Part shown: one piece after another, positions 33,854 to 43,483 of the stretch
Layout: each line of letters starts with the position of its first letter
How positions within the stretch are numbered: the first letter of the stretch is position 1
NCBI GenBank assembly: GCA_964228885.1
Contig: CAXRCG010000121.1
Coordinates: forward strand, 1 to 64,000
DNA length: 64,000 nt
Direction of reading: 5' to 3'
From: UBA4582 sp964228885
Lineage (GTDB): Bacteria; Pseudomonadota; Gammaproteobacteria; Pseudomonadales; Azotimanducaceae
Notes under the pieces: model-generated
Database searches by the model: none
Told to the model about the DNA's origin: nothing
What the model saw: only the letters and a program-made list of their open reading frames with translations
Made by a program: the position numbers and the translations under genes

Positions 33854-35683
33854 AAGATCTCGCACTGCGCCTTTGTCCGCGCTGGTCGTAAGGGCTGCGT
33901 AGGCTTTGAGAGCTGCGGAAACGACGCGACTACGCTTTTCCGTTGGTTTCCATGCGTCAGCCCCTTTTGCTTCCATTGCTGATCTTCTCTCAGCAATGAC
34001 CTCTGGCGTCACGTTCATGTGAATCGACCGATTGGGGATGTCGATTTGTATTTCATCACCCTCTTCGACGAGGCCAATCAAACCGCCTTGTGCGGCTTCC
34101 GGCGAGACGTGCCCGATAGATAGACCTGAGGTTCCTCCTGAGAATCGACCATCGGTGAGCAGTGCACAGGCGGCGCCAAGTCCCTTGGATTTCAGATAGC
34201 TGGTAGGATATAGCATCTCCTGCATGCCAGGACCACCTTTTGGTCCTTCATAGCGAATGACGATCACGTCACCGTCGGTAATTTCATCAGCAAGAATAGC
34301 AGCGACGGCCGAGTCCTGACTTTCGAAAATTTTTGCGGGACCCGAAAATTTCCAGATTTTTTCGTCCACGCCCGCTGTTTTCACAATGCAGCCATCCTCG
34401 GCGATATTTCCGAATAGCACTGCAAGGCCGCCTTCTTTCGAGTATGCGTGCGCCATATCACGAACGCACCCGTGACTTCTGTCAAGGTCAAGGTCGTCGT
34501 ATCGGGTTGCTTGGCTGAACGCTTGTTGCGTCGGAATACCCGCCGGGCCGGCGCGATAAAATTCTGCGACGTGTGCGTCTTTGGTTTTTTTCACGTCCCA
34601 TTTTTCTAACGCATCTGCCATTGTGGCGCTGTGAACAGTCCTTCCTGTTGTGTCTATCAGACCACCTCTGTCGAGTTCTCCCATAATTGCCATCATTCCT
34701 CCCGCGCGATGCACGTCCTCCATATGATAGGTATCAACCATGGGGGCTACTTTGCAAAGGTTGGGCACTTGACGTGAGAGTGTGTCGATATCACTCAGGT
34801 TAAAATCAATACCCCCCTCCTGTGCGGCTGCCAGAAGATGAAGTATCGTATTCGTAGAGCCTCCCATTGCGATATCGAGTGACATGGCATTTTTGAAGGA
34901 TCTAACGTTGGCTATATTGCGGGGAAGCACGGTTTCATCGTCTTCCTCGTAGTAAGCTTTTGTAATTTCGACAATCTTTCTGCCAGCTTGCAAAAAAAGT
35001 TGCTCTCTGTCGGCATGAGTCGCCAGCATGGAACCGTTACCCGGCAGTGAAAGGCCCAAGACCTCGGTGAGGCAATTCATTGAGTTTGCTGTGAACATGC
35101 CTGAACAGGATCCACAGGTTGGGCACGCGGATCGTTCATAGTCTTCTACTTCTGCATCTGTCATTTGCTCATCTGCAGCGACGACGATGGCATGGATCAG
35201 GTTGGTATTATGATTTGCCAAGCGTGTGCGTCCAGCTTCCATCGGACCACCGGACACGAATATCGTTGGAATATTTAAGCGTAGTGAAGCATTTAGCATA
35301 CCCGGTGTGATTTTGTCGCAATTTGAAATGCAAACCAGAGCGTCTGCACAATGAGCATTAACCATGTATTCGATTGAATCTGCAATGATATCTCTAGAAG
35401 GCAAGCTATAGAGCATGCCGTCGTGCCCCATAGCGATGCCGTCGTCGACAGCGATAGTATTGAACTCTTTTGCAACACCACCGGCTTTTTCAACCTCGCG
35501 AGCGACAAGTTGGCCCATATCTTTCAGGTGGACGTGTCCAGGCACAAATTGTGTAAACGAATTTGCGACAGCAATAATCGGTTTTTGAAAGTCATCGTCT
35601 TTCATGCCGGTAGCTCGCCAAAGCGCGCGTGCGCCCGCCATATTTCGACCGTGGGTTGATGTTTTTGAGCGATATCTGGGCAT
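33842..35683 (-). CDS. ilvD: dihydroxy-acid dehydratase
   Basis: A 613-residue IlvD, the penultimate step of valine/isoleucine synthesis, containing an Fe-S cluster. Conserved segments: MGHDGMLYSLPSRDIIADS, CISNCDKITPGML (cluster Cys) and CPTCGSCSGMFTANSMNCL (cluster Cys), with GRFSGGTSGLSIGHVSPEA near the C-terminus. The length matches E. coli IlvD (616). The branched-chain aminotransferase ilvE lies 7 kb away in the window, but not in an operon with it. The last codons overlap the palindrome shared with hemE. Confidence 0.97.
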   Translation of the reverse strand: MPRYRSKTSTHGRNMAGARALWRATGMKDDDFQKPIIAVANSFTQFVPGHVHLKDMGQLVAREVEKAGGVAKEFNTIAVDDGIAMGHDGMLYSLPSRDIIADSIEYMVNAHCADALVCISNCDKITPGMLNASLRLNIPTIFVSGGPMEAGRTRLANHNTNLIHAIVVAADEQMTDAEVEDYERSACPTCGSCSGMFTANSMNCLTEVLGLSLPGNGSMLATHADREQLFLQAGRKIVEITKAYYEEDDETVLPRNIANVRSFKNAMSLDIAMGGSTNTILHLLAAAQEGGIDFNLSDIDTLSRQVPNLCKVAPMVDTYHMEDVHRAGGMMAIMGELDRGGLIDTTGRTVHSATMADALEKWDVKKTKDAHVAEFYRAGPAGIPTQQAFSQATRYDDLDLDRSHGCVRDMAHAYSKEGGLAVLFGNIAEDGCIVKTAGVDEKIWKFSGPAKIFESQDSAVAAILADEITDGDVIVIRYEGPKGGPGMQEMLYPTSYLKSKGLGAACALLTDGRFSGGTSGLSIGHVSPEAAQGGLIGLVEEGDEIQIDIPNRSIHMNVTPEVIAERRSAMEAKGADAWKPTEKRSRVVSAALKAYAALTTSADKGAVRDLSQL

Positions 35684-35701
35684 TATTGGGTCCTGGCTGT
35701 A

Positions 35702-36994
35702 TTAGTTCAGTGTTTTTGCAAGTAGCTTTGAATTGCGTTGATAGTTGTAAAGAGACTTTCTGGTTTCCGGTAATACATCGAGGGGTTCTGCCTTGAATCC
35801 GCGCTCCAGAAACCAGTGTACCGTTCGAGTTGTCAGGACGAACAGGGTTTCGATTTCTTGTTTCTTTGCCTTTGCCTCTATTTCGGCAAGCAGGAGTTCG
35901 CCTCGATTATTGTCCCGATAATCGGGATGAGTTGCCAGGCAGGCGAGTTCACCAATGTTGTCGAAAGGGTACAGGGCGGCGCAACCGACAATCATACCGT
36001 CTCGTTCACATACGGTGAAAAGATGGTGCTCTGACTCGAGCAATTCGCGAGAGCGTTTTACAAGTACTCCCTCTTCTTCAAGCGGAGAGATCAACTCTAT
36101 AATGCCCGGCACATCCGCAGGGTTTGCTGGGCGAATTTGCTCGTAGCTTTCCCTGATTATCTGAGTGCCAGCGCCGTCTCTGGTATAAAGTTCCTCAAGC
36201 AAGGCACCGTCGTTCCGATAACTTAACAAATGACATCGAGAGACACCCTGTTGACAGGCCGCTCTGGCGAGCTGTAATTCATCAAATTGGTTGTATTCAG
36301 GTTTACTAATCTGGTCGATTGAGAGTTCGCTTATCGGCACGCCGGTTTGATCGGGTATGCCGTTCTGTTCGGTGAAGAATATGAGTTTTGTTGCGCCCAA
36401 TTCGATGGCGATAGTTGTTGCCATTTCTGTTGAGTGCATACAGAAGACCTCTCCTGAAAGCGAGTATCCAATTGGCGGGATTAGTACAACGGAAGACGCC
36501 AGTTGATGATGAATAGCGTCGGCAGTGACGTTTCTAATGGTCCCGGTATGGTGGTAGTCAGTGCCATCTATTACGCCAAGCGGTTTTGCCTTGATGAAAT
36601 TTCCGGATGTGACTAGCAGGTCTGATCCGTGTTGGGGACTATTAATCAAACCCATGGACAGCCTAGCTTCGAGTTCTGACTTGAGTCTGCCGATGACTTC
36701 TTGCGCGAGGGGGAGTTGCTCTGGTTTCAGTGCACTTTTGCCTAACTCAAAATCCGCGGCGGAATTGTCGCCTGCATTCAATAGTCTCTCGCGAATTTCA
36801 CCGGAGGCACCAAAGACGACGACTAGTCGGACACCAAGGCTATTGAGTAGAACGATGTCACTTACTATGTTTGGGAAGTTCTCGTGGCTCAGCGCCTCCG
36901 ATCCAAGATGCAACACAAAGGTTTTGCCTCTGTGAGCATTGATATAAGGAGAGGAATCTCTAAACCACTTTACATGGGATATATTGTCAGTCAT
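35702..36994 (-). CDS. argA: N-acetylglutamate synthase ArgA
   Basis: A 430-residue two-domain ArgA (E. coli 443). The N-terminal amino acid kinase-like domain (residues about 1-280) binds arginine for feedback control; FVLHLGSEALSHENFPNIVS is its start. The C-terminal GNAT domain contains IRPANPADVPGIIELISPL and LACLATHPDYRDNNRGELLL, the acetyl-CoA binding loop. It catalyses the first step of arginine synthesis. In pseudomonads argE lies upstream of argA on the same strand; here only a broken argE remnant remains, 28 bases upstream. Confidence 0.95.
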   Translation of the reverse strand: MTDNISHVKWFRDSSPYINAHRGKTFVLHLGSEALSHENFPNIVSDIVLLNSLGVRLVVVFGASGEIRERLLNAGDNSAADFELGKSALKPEQLPLAQEVIGRLKSELEARLSMGLINSPQHGSDLLVTSGNFIKAKPLGVIDGTDYHHTGTIRNVTADAIHHQLASSVVLIPPIGYSLSGEVFCMHSTEMATTIAIELGATKLIFFTEQNGIPDQTGVPISELSIDQISKPEYNQFDELQLARAACQQGVSRCHLLSYRNDGALLEELYTRDGAGTQIIRESYEQIRPANPADVPGIIELISPLEEEGVLVKRSRELLESEHHLFTVCERDGMIVGCAALYPFDNIGELACLATHPDYRDNNRGELLLAEIEAKAKKQEIETLFVLTTRTVHWFLERGFKAEPLDVLPETRKSLYNYQRNSKLLAKTLN

Positions 36995-37022
36995 GGTAAT
37001 TGTTCACAATGTACTGAAATTC

Positions 37023-37256
37023 TTAGCGACAGTACTTCTCAATCAGGCAACGTAGTATAGCAATACTTGGATCAAGTTGGTCGAATGCGAGAAATTCATT
37101 TGGCCGGTGAGCCTTCCCAGTGGATCCAGGGCCAAGAACCAGGCTTTCCATACCTATCCCATAGCCGTCAGAAATGGTGCTTCAGTTGCAAACGCGAGGC
37201 TGCACAGGGCGACCCACGGTTCTCCTGGATGTTTGCTAGCAGCCTAAGGTTATGAG
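37023..37256 (-). pseudogene. argE: decayed C-terminal remnant of argE (acetylornithine deacetylase, M20)
   Basis: On the minus strand this stretch translates, with one frame change at about 37155-37165, into the end of an ArgE-like M20 peptidase: PGEPWVALCSLAFATEAPF then LTAMG in one frame, and GMESLVLGPGSTGKAHRPNE then FLAFDQLD ... RCLIEKYCR in the other. ATEAPFL, VLGPGS, AH-PNEF and the LIE-YC ending are the conserved C-terminal landmarks (the His is a metal ligand). An in-frame TAG lies just upstream of the conserved part, and no N-terminal half is recognisable. It sits 28 bases upstream of argA, where argE is found in pseudomonads. The gene is dead; ArgJ could replace it. Confidence 0.75.
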
Positions 37257-37701
37257 TAATCTAATCACTCACCCCTCATGCATATTCATACCCTTGCGTT
37301 CTATAACGTTGGCCGTGCAGCTGATGAATTGTTCATCTCCAGTCCATTGAAGCTAAATCTGCGAATTACTAACATCTCTGAAATTGGAGCGCTTGCATGG
37401 CTCTGCAGAAAAACTGTCCTCTCAGCGAACCAGTTGTTGGGAGGCCTCAAGTAGCTTGTGTCTCGTCTAGGCTAAGGTCGACAACAAATGGGTAATTGGC
37501 ATGGTCTACAGATAGGGCAATACGCGTATGGGATAAATCATTTTGGCCTTTAGATGTTCAAGCGGATTTAGACAGCACCGAGTGAACCCCCGGCTACTAG
37601 CATCCTTACAATTCTCTCCTATGCCTGATGTGCCGTGGCATCGATTAAAGTGTAAGCTATTAAACGCAGATACCAGTTGAGTGACCGGATGCCGGTAACT
37701 T
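37257..37701. other. 445-base degenerate spacer beyond the argE remnant
   Basis: No intact gene. Short open stretches exist on the minus strand; one of about 36 codons (about 37451-37558) reads protein-like, with HTRIALSVDHANYPFVVDL inside, but it has no start and I do not recognise it. Around 37280-37330 a degraded PTL...MHEG pattern may be more argE debris. The promoter of the downstream ATPase gene should lie near its right end. Confidence 0.4.
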
Positions 37702-39519
37702 TTGATCGCTAAACCGAGACAATCAATTGTGACAATTCAGGACGCTAAAGATTATAAGCCAGATATCACGCTGAATCTTCGTAGTGTGCTTAATGATCTG
37801 GTAGCCGATGGCAGACTCTCAACCTCTGATGCGGAAACGCTGAGTTTGAGAAGCCGAACCAAAGATCAACTTAAGTGGCACCCGTTAGAACTCATTGCAG
37901 AACAGGAGCCTGCCGATCAGAAGAACCCGGCCAAGCGTCTTGATCTCGAAACTCTGACGCATTGGCTGTGTGAACGCTCCAAGCAACCCTATAAGCGAAT
38001 AGACCCGCTGAAAGTCGATGCCACAGTCGTGACAAAAGTGATGTCCGCGGAGTTTGCAAGGCGCCATGAATTACTAGCATTGGAAGTGCTGGATGATGAA
38101 GTGGTCATTGCCTGCGCGCAGCCCTATGTGTTCGGATGGGAAGCGACAATTATGCAGTCGCAGCCAGGAAAAGTCTTAACCCGCGTCATCGCAAATCCGG
38201 CGGATGTTCGTCGATATACCAACGAATTCTACCAGATGGCGAAATCGGTTAGTAAGGCAAACGCTGAGGGTCTGAACACGAGTTCATTGTCGAACCTCGA
38301 GCAGATGCTAGAGCTTGGTCACATCGATGCGATGGAAGCCAATGATGCCCATGTGGTTAATATTGTGGACTGGTTATTGGGTTACGCATTCACCCAGAGA
38401 GCGAGCGATATCCATCTTGAGCCGAGACGAGAGAAAGGCCGAATTCGATTCAGAATTGATGGTGTCTTACATCTGGTGTACGAGTTACCCTCATCCGTGA
38501 TGACAGCCGTGATCAGCCGAATAAAAACACTCGGAAGAATGGATGTCGCAGAAAAGCGTAGGCCTCAGGACGGGCGTTTGAAAACAAAGACTCAGGATGA
38601 TCATAAGATAGAACTGAGGTTGTCGACACTACCTACCGCGTTCGGCGAGAAAATGGTGATGCGGATATTCGATCCTGACATATTGCTGAAGACCTTTGAG
38701 CAGTTAGGACTTGCCGATGATGATTTTGAACGCTGGCAGGGTATGGTTAAGAACCCCAACGGCATTGTGCTTGTGACGGGACCCACGGGTTCGGGTAAGA
38801 CGACCACGCTCTACTCCAGTTTGAAGCAACTGGCGACAGAAGATGTGAACGTTTGTACCATTGAAGACCCGATTGAGATGGTCGAGCCTAGCTTCAACCA
38901 AATGCAGGTGAACTCGAATATCGATCTGCATTTTGCCGATGGTGTTCGAGCGCTATTGAGGCAGGATCCGGACATTATCATGGTCGGAGAAATCCGTGAT
39001 CTTGAGACAGCAGAAATGGCGATTCAAGCAGCATTGACGGGTCACCTGGTGATATCAACGCTGCACACAAACGATGCACCTCTCGCAATTACGCGACTAC
39101 TTGAATTAGGTGTTGCGCCTTATCTGATAAAAGCGACGGTTTTGGGCGTGATGGCACAACGCCTCGTGCGTACACTTTGTCCGCATTGTAAAACTGTGGG
39201 CGATCGTGATCCGGATGTTTGGAAGACATTGACGACACCGTGGAAAATTAAGTTACCTAACAAGGTTTACCAATCTGTTGGCTGCTTGGATTGTCGGGAA
39301 ACCGGGTTTATCGGTAGACAGGGAATTTATGAGTTGTTGCCGCTGACAGATGGCATCAAACCGTTGATAAATGCTGGTGTCGACATCGGTAAACTACGCA
39401 GGTCTGCGATGAAAGAAGGGATGAAAACCCTGAGGCTGAGTGGAGCAATGAAAGTCGCTGCAGGTATGACGACCGTCGCCGAAGTGTTACGAGTTGCACC
39501 TTTCTCAGGTACGGAATGA
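37702..39519 (+). CDS. GspE/PilB-type type II secretion/type IV pilus ATPase
   Basis: About 605 residues. An N-terminal MshEN-like region is followed by the secretion ATPase core: RASDIHLEPRREKGRIRFRI, Walker A GPTGSGKTTTLY, the Asp box IEDPIE, Walker B VGEIRD, and His box LVISTLHTNDA. A zinc-type CPHC ... CLDC four-cysteine motif (residues about 495-535) is as in PilB/GspE. It should drive pilin or pseudopilin assembly, yet no pilin, GspF or secretin gene is near. Its stop overlaps the glnE start by 4 bases. The start is uncertain: TTG 37702 or GTG 37729, neither with a strong ribosome binding site. Confidence 0.88.
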   Translation: MIAKPRQSIVTIQDAKDYKPDITLNLRSVLNDLVADGRLSTSDAETLSLRSRTKDQLKWHPLELIAEQEPADQKNPAKRLDLETLTHWLCERSKQPYKRIDPLKVDATVVTKVMSAEFARRHELLALEVLDDEVVIACAQPYVFGWEATIMQSQPGKVLTRVIANPADVRRYTNEFYQMAKSVSKANAEGLNTSSLSNLEQMLELGHIDAMEANDAHVVNIVDWLLGYAFTQRASDIHLEPRREKGRIRFRIDGVLHLVYELPSSVMTAVISRIKTLGRMDVAEKRRPQDGRLKTKTQDDHKIELRLSTLPTAFGEKMVMRIFDPDILLKTFEQLGLADDDFERWQGMVKNPNGIVLVTGPTGSGKTTTLYSSLKQLATEDVNVCTIEDPIEMVEPSFNQMQVNSNIDLHFADGVRALLRQDPDIIMVGEIRDLETAEMAIQAALTGHLVISTLHTNDAPLAITRLLELGVAPYLIKATVLGVMAQRLVRTLCPHCKTVGDRDPDVWKTLTTPWKIKLPNKVYQSVGCLDCRETGFIGRQGIYELLPLTDGIKPLINAGVDIGKLRRSAMKEGMKTLRLSGAMKVAAGMTTVAEVLRVAPFSGTE

Positions 39520-42419
39520 TCAATTCGGCTTTGGTCGCCGTGCTTGGCGAAGACGTCTCAAAATATATCGATAAACATTGTTGTGACATCGAAGCTAAGC
39601 TGGTGGAGCAGTTTAAATTTGTTTGCTACCTAAGCAATTACGTTTACAACTGTCTGCAAATTGACCCTGAGCTTGTGCTTGAATTGCTCGCGTCAGGAGA
39701 TTTGCAGAGGCAATATGACAGCGATGACTATAGTTCGGTCTTTGCTAAAGTCGACCTCGATTCCATCGACTACAGGCTGCGCAAAGTGCGTCAGAGGGAA
39801 ATGGTCAGGATCATCTTTCGCGACTTGACAAGATCGGCCAGCCTAAATGAAACGACAAACGATCTGTCAAGCCTGGCAGAAGCCTGTCTTAATGCTGCGC
39901 ACGATATTCACTATCGAGCAAACTGTCTGAAGTATGGGGAGCCGAAAGGCGACGGTACGGGTACTGTGCAGCAAATGACGATACTGGCGCTTGGAAAATT
40001 GGGTGCTCGAGAGTTGAATGTTTCTTCTGACATTGATTTGATTTTTTTCTACGATGAGCCCGGGTTAGCTGTTTCACCAGCCGGTAAGGAGCTGAGTAAT
40101 CAGGAGTTTTTTCTGCGCACCAGTCGGCACATCATAAAGTCTCTGGATGAGGTGAGCTCCGAAGGCTTTGTTTTTCGAGTGGATATGAGACTTCGACCCT
40201 ATGGTGAAAGTGGTGCGCTTATTCTTAACAGCGTCGCGATGGAAAAGTATTTTTATGAGCAGGGGCGAGATTGGGAGCGCTACGCTTTTGTAAAAGCGCG
40301 CCCGGTTGCAGGCAATATTGAACAAGGCAAAGCGTTTCTTTCTTGGCTGAAACCGTTCATTTATCGAAGACACCTAGATTATGGCGCACTGGAATCTCTC
40401 CGTGAAATGAAGAAGCTGATAGATACGCAAGTTGAAAACAAGCAGCATTATCATGATCTGAAATTGGGACCCGGAGGCATCAGAGAGGTAGAATTCATTA
40501 CACAGGCGCTTCAGTTAATCTGGGGCGGTCGTCATCCGGAGCTTCAGACGCCGGAGATCGACTTAAACCTGAATGCTCTAGCGTCGCTTAAATTTATGCC
40601 CGAAGGAGAAGTCAGGCAGCTGCTAAATGCCTATGAGTTTTTGCGAAATAGCGAGCACGCCATGCAAGCTGAATATGATCGTCAGACCCAGTTGATTTCA
40701 ACCGAACCTGCATCGCGGTTCCGACTGGCTGTGGCGATGGGTTACGCTGATTTCGATGCTTACCATGCTCAGTTGGAGACTCATCGCGGACTTGTCCGTA
40801 GCGTTTTTTCGGGATTAATGACAGCAAATAGCGCAGAGAAACAAGCGCAGGTTGAGGGGAACCTATTTTGGCTTTCGCTTTGGCGCGATCCTTCATCGAA
40901 TGATTCCGTCAGGCTGCTCGCTACTGTGGGGTTCGAGGATGCGCAAAGAACATCAAAACACTTGGGCGATTTTTCACATAAGTTGCAGAAACGCGACTTG
41001 CATGAATTGAGCAAATCGCGGGTCAATAGACTGATGCCAATATTGCTAAGTCTGGTGGCAAAAGAGTCTCAGCCGGCGATCACGCTGGATCGCCTGTTAC
41101 CGCTTATTGATACGATTACCCGTCGAAGCACTTATGTGTCGTTTCTACTTGAGAACGGTGATGCGTTAAAACGCTGCGTTCATCTGTGTGCTATGAGTGA
41201 TTGGATTTCAACAAGACTGTCTGAATTTCCAGTTTTACTCTACGACCTCACGGATAGACAAGTTCATGAAGTGGTACTTGAAAAGGCGCAACTCGAGCAG
41301 CAACTAAGGATTCGGTTAGAAGAAGTTGAAGAGAACGATCTTGAGCTGCAGATGGACACGCTAAGGCAATTCAAGAGTAGTGTTGTTCTGCGGATTGCGG
41401 CGCTTGAGTTGCTTGATGCGCTGCCATTGATGGAAGCGTCCGGAGCACTGAGCCACGTTGCGGAAGTAATTTTAGACAGTGTTGTTTCGCTTACGTTCGA
41501 CCAGTTGGCGATCAAGTATGGCGAACCCTGCAGTGCTGAGGGACAGGTGCTGGGTCTGGGTTTTGGTGTCATTGCGTACGGCAAGCTTGGAGGGGAAGAA
41601 CTCAGTTATGGTTCTGATCTTGATTTAACACTGGTTCACAATGTTGATTTAAAGGGAGAGACGAATGGTGCTAGGCGGCTGGAAAATAACGTTTATATCA
41701 ATCGGTTTGCTCAGAGATTTATTCACATACTGACTAGCTATACCCAGTTCGGCGTGCTTTATGAGGTCGATCTTCGTCTGCGACCTGGGGGTAATAAAGG
41801 GCCCCTAGTGAGTACATTGAACGCCTTCAGACGTTATCAATTTGAAGAGGCTTGGATCTGGGAACACCAGGCGTTGGTCAGAACTCGCTTCGTTGCGGGT
41901 GCGGAAAGTATACGTAGGCCTTTTCAGTCAGTTCGGGAAGAGATATTGCGTCAGAAACGCGATGCTGTTGAATTACGTGATGCAGTGGTGACAATGAGAG
42001 ACAGCATGCGAGCGCATCTCTCGAACGCAAGCGGTGACGGTTTTAGAGCAAATGCGGAATCGGATTTAGAGGCGGCAAAATTAGAGCGTATGTCCGGAGT
42101 CAGTGTGACTGGCTTTGACCTCAAACATGACCTAGGTGCAATTGTTGATATCGAATTCCTGATTCAATTCAAAATGCTTAATTCGGCCCACAAGCACCCA
42201 CTGTTAACCCGCTGGACAGACGTGATGCGTCAGCTTGATGACCTTGCCTTACACCAGATTGTTGATGAAAAAGATAAAAAGCAACTGCAGCAAGCCTACC
42301 TTTCTTATAGAGCAGCAGTACATTATCAGTGGTTGGGTGGACAAATTATATCTTTTGAAAAATTGAACGAGTTTCGTCAGCAAGTGATGAAAGTCTGGCA
42401 TGACCACTTGGGCACCTGA
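39516..42419 (+). CDS. glnE: bifunctional glutamine synthetase adenylyltransferase/deadenylase
   Basis: A 967-residue GlnE (E. coli 946) that adenylylates and deadenylylates glutamine synthetase in response to PII. Two nucleotidyltransferase domains are visible: GKLGARELNVSSDIDLIFFY near residue 155-175 (deadenylase half) and GKLGGEELSYGSDLDLTLVH near 690-710 (adenylyltransferase half). Both catalytic Asp-X-Asp pairs are intact. The ATG lies inside the end of the secretion ATPase gene (ATGA overlap). The order glnE-ilvE-waaF follows Pseudomonas. Confidence 0.97.
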   Translation: MINSALVAVLGEDVSKYIDKHCCDIEAKLVEQFKFVCYLSNYVYNCLQIDPELVLELLASGDLQRQYDSDDYSSVFAKVDLDSIDYRLRKVRQREMVRIIFRDLTRSASLNETTNDLSSLAEACLNAAHDIHYRANCLKYGEPKGDGTGTVQQMTILALGKLGARELNVSSDIDLIFFYDEPGLAVSPAGKELSNQEFFLRTSRHIIKSLDEVSSEGFVFRVDMRLRPYGESGALILNSVAMEKYFYEQGRDWERYAFVKARPVAGNIEQGKAFLSWLKPFIYRRHLDYGALESLREMKKLIDTQVENKQHYHDLKLGPGGIREVEFITQALQLIWGGRHPELQTPEIDLNLNALASLKFMPEGEVRQLLNAYEFLRNSEHAMQAEYDRQTQLISTEPASRFRLAVAMGYADFDAYHAQLETHRGLVRSVFSGLMTANSAEKQAQVEGNLFWLSLWRDPSSNDSVRLLATVGFEDAQRTSKHLGDFSHKLQKRDLHELSKSRVNRLMPILLSLVAKESQPAITLDRLLPLIDTITRRSTYVSFLLENGDALKRCVHLCAMSDWISTRLSEFPVLLYDLTDRQVHEVVLEKAQLEQQLRIRLEEVEENDLELQMDTLRQFKSSVVLRIAALELLDALPLMEASGALSHVAEVILDSVVSLTFDQLAIKYGEPCSAEGQVLGLGFGVIAYGKLGGEELSYGSDLDLTLVHNVDLKGETNGARRLENNVYINRFAQRFIHILTSYTQFGVLYEVDLRLRPGGNKGPLVSTLNAFRRYQFEEAWIWEHQALVRTRFVAGAESIRRPFQSVREEILRQKRDAVELRDAVVTMRDSMRAHLSNASGDGFRANAESDLEAAKLERMSGVSVTGFDLKHDLGAIVDIEFLIQFKMLNSAHKHPLLTRWTDVMRQLDDLALHQIVDEKDKKQLQQAYLSYRAAVHYQWLGGQIISFEKLNEFRQQVMKVWHDHLGT

Positions 42420-42421
42420 TC

Positions 42422-42464
42422 TTTCACCGTGTCTGGCGATTGTTGGCTATGCTAACCGGTGAAA
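42422..42464 (+). terminator. inverted repeat after glnE
   Basis: TTTCACCG (42422-42429) and CGGTGAAA (42457-42464) form a perfect 8-bp stem with a 27-base loop directly after the glnE stop. No U-tract follows, so termination is uncertain; it may be a processing or stabilising structure between glnE and ilvE. Confidence 0.35.
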
Positions 42465-42520
42465 CTTACCCCTTTGTCAGTGTAAACTACAAAATTCTTA
42501 AATTTAAAAGGTTATAGGCA

Positions 42521-43483
42521 ATGTCTGCAGCATTTGATGACAGAGATGGTGTCATCTGGATCGATGGTGAATTGGTGGATTGGCGTGAAGCAAAAGTGCA
42601 CGTGCTAACACACACATTACATTACGGTCTAGGTGTGTTCGAGGGTGTTCGTGCCTATTCCACGGATAAGGGCCCTGTTATATTCCGGCTTGACGATCAC
42701 ACCAATCGGCTGTTTCGTTCTGCACATATACTCAATATGGAAATACCCTTCTCCAGAGAGCAAATCTCCGAAGCGCAGAAGTTGGTGATTCGTGAGAACA
42801 ATTTAGACGAAGGATATCTTCGCCCTATGTGTTTCTACGGGTCAGAAGGCATGGGATTGCGGGCAGAGGGTTTGAAGACGCATTGCATTATCGCTGGTTG
42901 GGAATGGCCTAATTACATGTCACCGGAAGCAACCGAGGAAGGCATAAAGGTTCGTACATCATCTTTCACGCGACATCACGTTAACATTACGATGTGTAAA
43001 GCAAAAGCCAATGGGAACTATATTAATTCGATGATGGCATTAAAAGAAGCGATTGATTCTGGTTGTGATGAAGCGCTGCTGCTGGACAACGAAGGCTACG
43101 TGGCTGAAGGCAGTGGCGAAAATGTATTTCTCGTTCAAAACGGCCAGCTGGTCACGCCTGAACTTACATCCTGTCTTGAAGGTATTACTCGCGCCACAAT
43201 TTTTGATCTAGCGGCGGAACTAGGCTTGAACGTAGCGGAAAGGCGTATTACGCGCGATGAAGTATACGTCGCCGACGAAGCATTTTTTACTGGCACTGCG
43301 GCCGAAGTCTTGCCGATCCGCGAGCTCGATGGTCGCATCATAGGCAGTGGGTCGCGCGGTCCAATCACTGAACGTTTACAAACAATGTACTTTGATCAGG
43401 TTAGAGGCAAGCGCTTGGAACATCCGGAGTGGGGTGGTCATGTTTATCTTGAAGGAAAGTCTAACAAAGGCAACGCCGCTTGA
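42521..43483 (+). CDS. ilvE: branched-chain amino acid aminotransferase
   Basis: A 320-residue class IV PLP aminotransferase (fold type IV) making valine, leucine and isoleucine. Characteristic segments: THTLHYGLGVFEGVRAY near residue 30, the cofactor lysine in CKAKANGNYINSMMALKEA, and EGSGENVFLVQNG. The C-terminal GKRLEHPEWGGHVYL is also typical. AAAGG lies upstream of the ATG. Its TGA overlaps the TTG start of waaF, so the aminotransferase is translationally linked to the LPS genes. Confidence 0.96.
   Translation: MSAAFDDRDGVIWIDGELVDWREAKVHVLTHTLHYGLGVFEGVRAYSTDKGPVIFRLDDHTNRLFRSAHILNMEIPFSREQISEAQKLVIRENNLDEGYLRPMCFYGSEGMGLRAEGLKTHCIIAGWEWPNYMSPEATEEGIKVRTSSFTRHHVNITMCKAKANGNYINSMMALKEAIDSGCDEALLLDNEGYVAEGSGENVFLVQNGQLVTPELTSCLEGITRATIFDLAAELGLNVAERRITRDEVYVADEAFFTGTAAEVLPIRELDGRIIGSGSRGPITERLQTMYFDQVRGKRLEHPEWGGHVYLEGKSNKGNAA

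Noticed and set aside
37067..37255. 62-codon plus-strand frame upstream of the secretion ATPase
   Set aside because: It is antisense to the argE remnant; the conserved M20 residues are on the minus strand.
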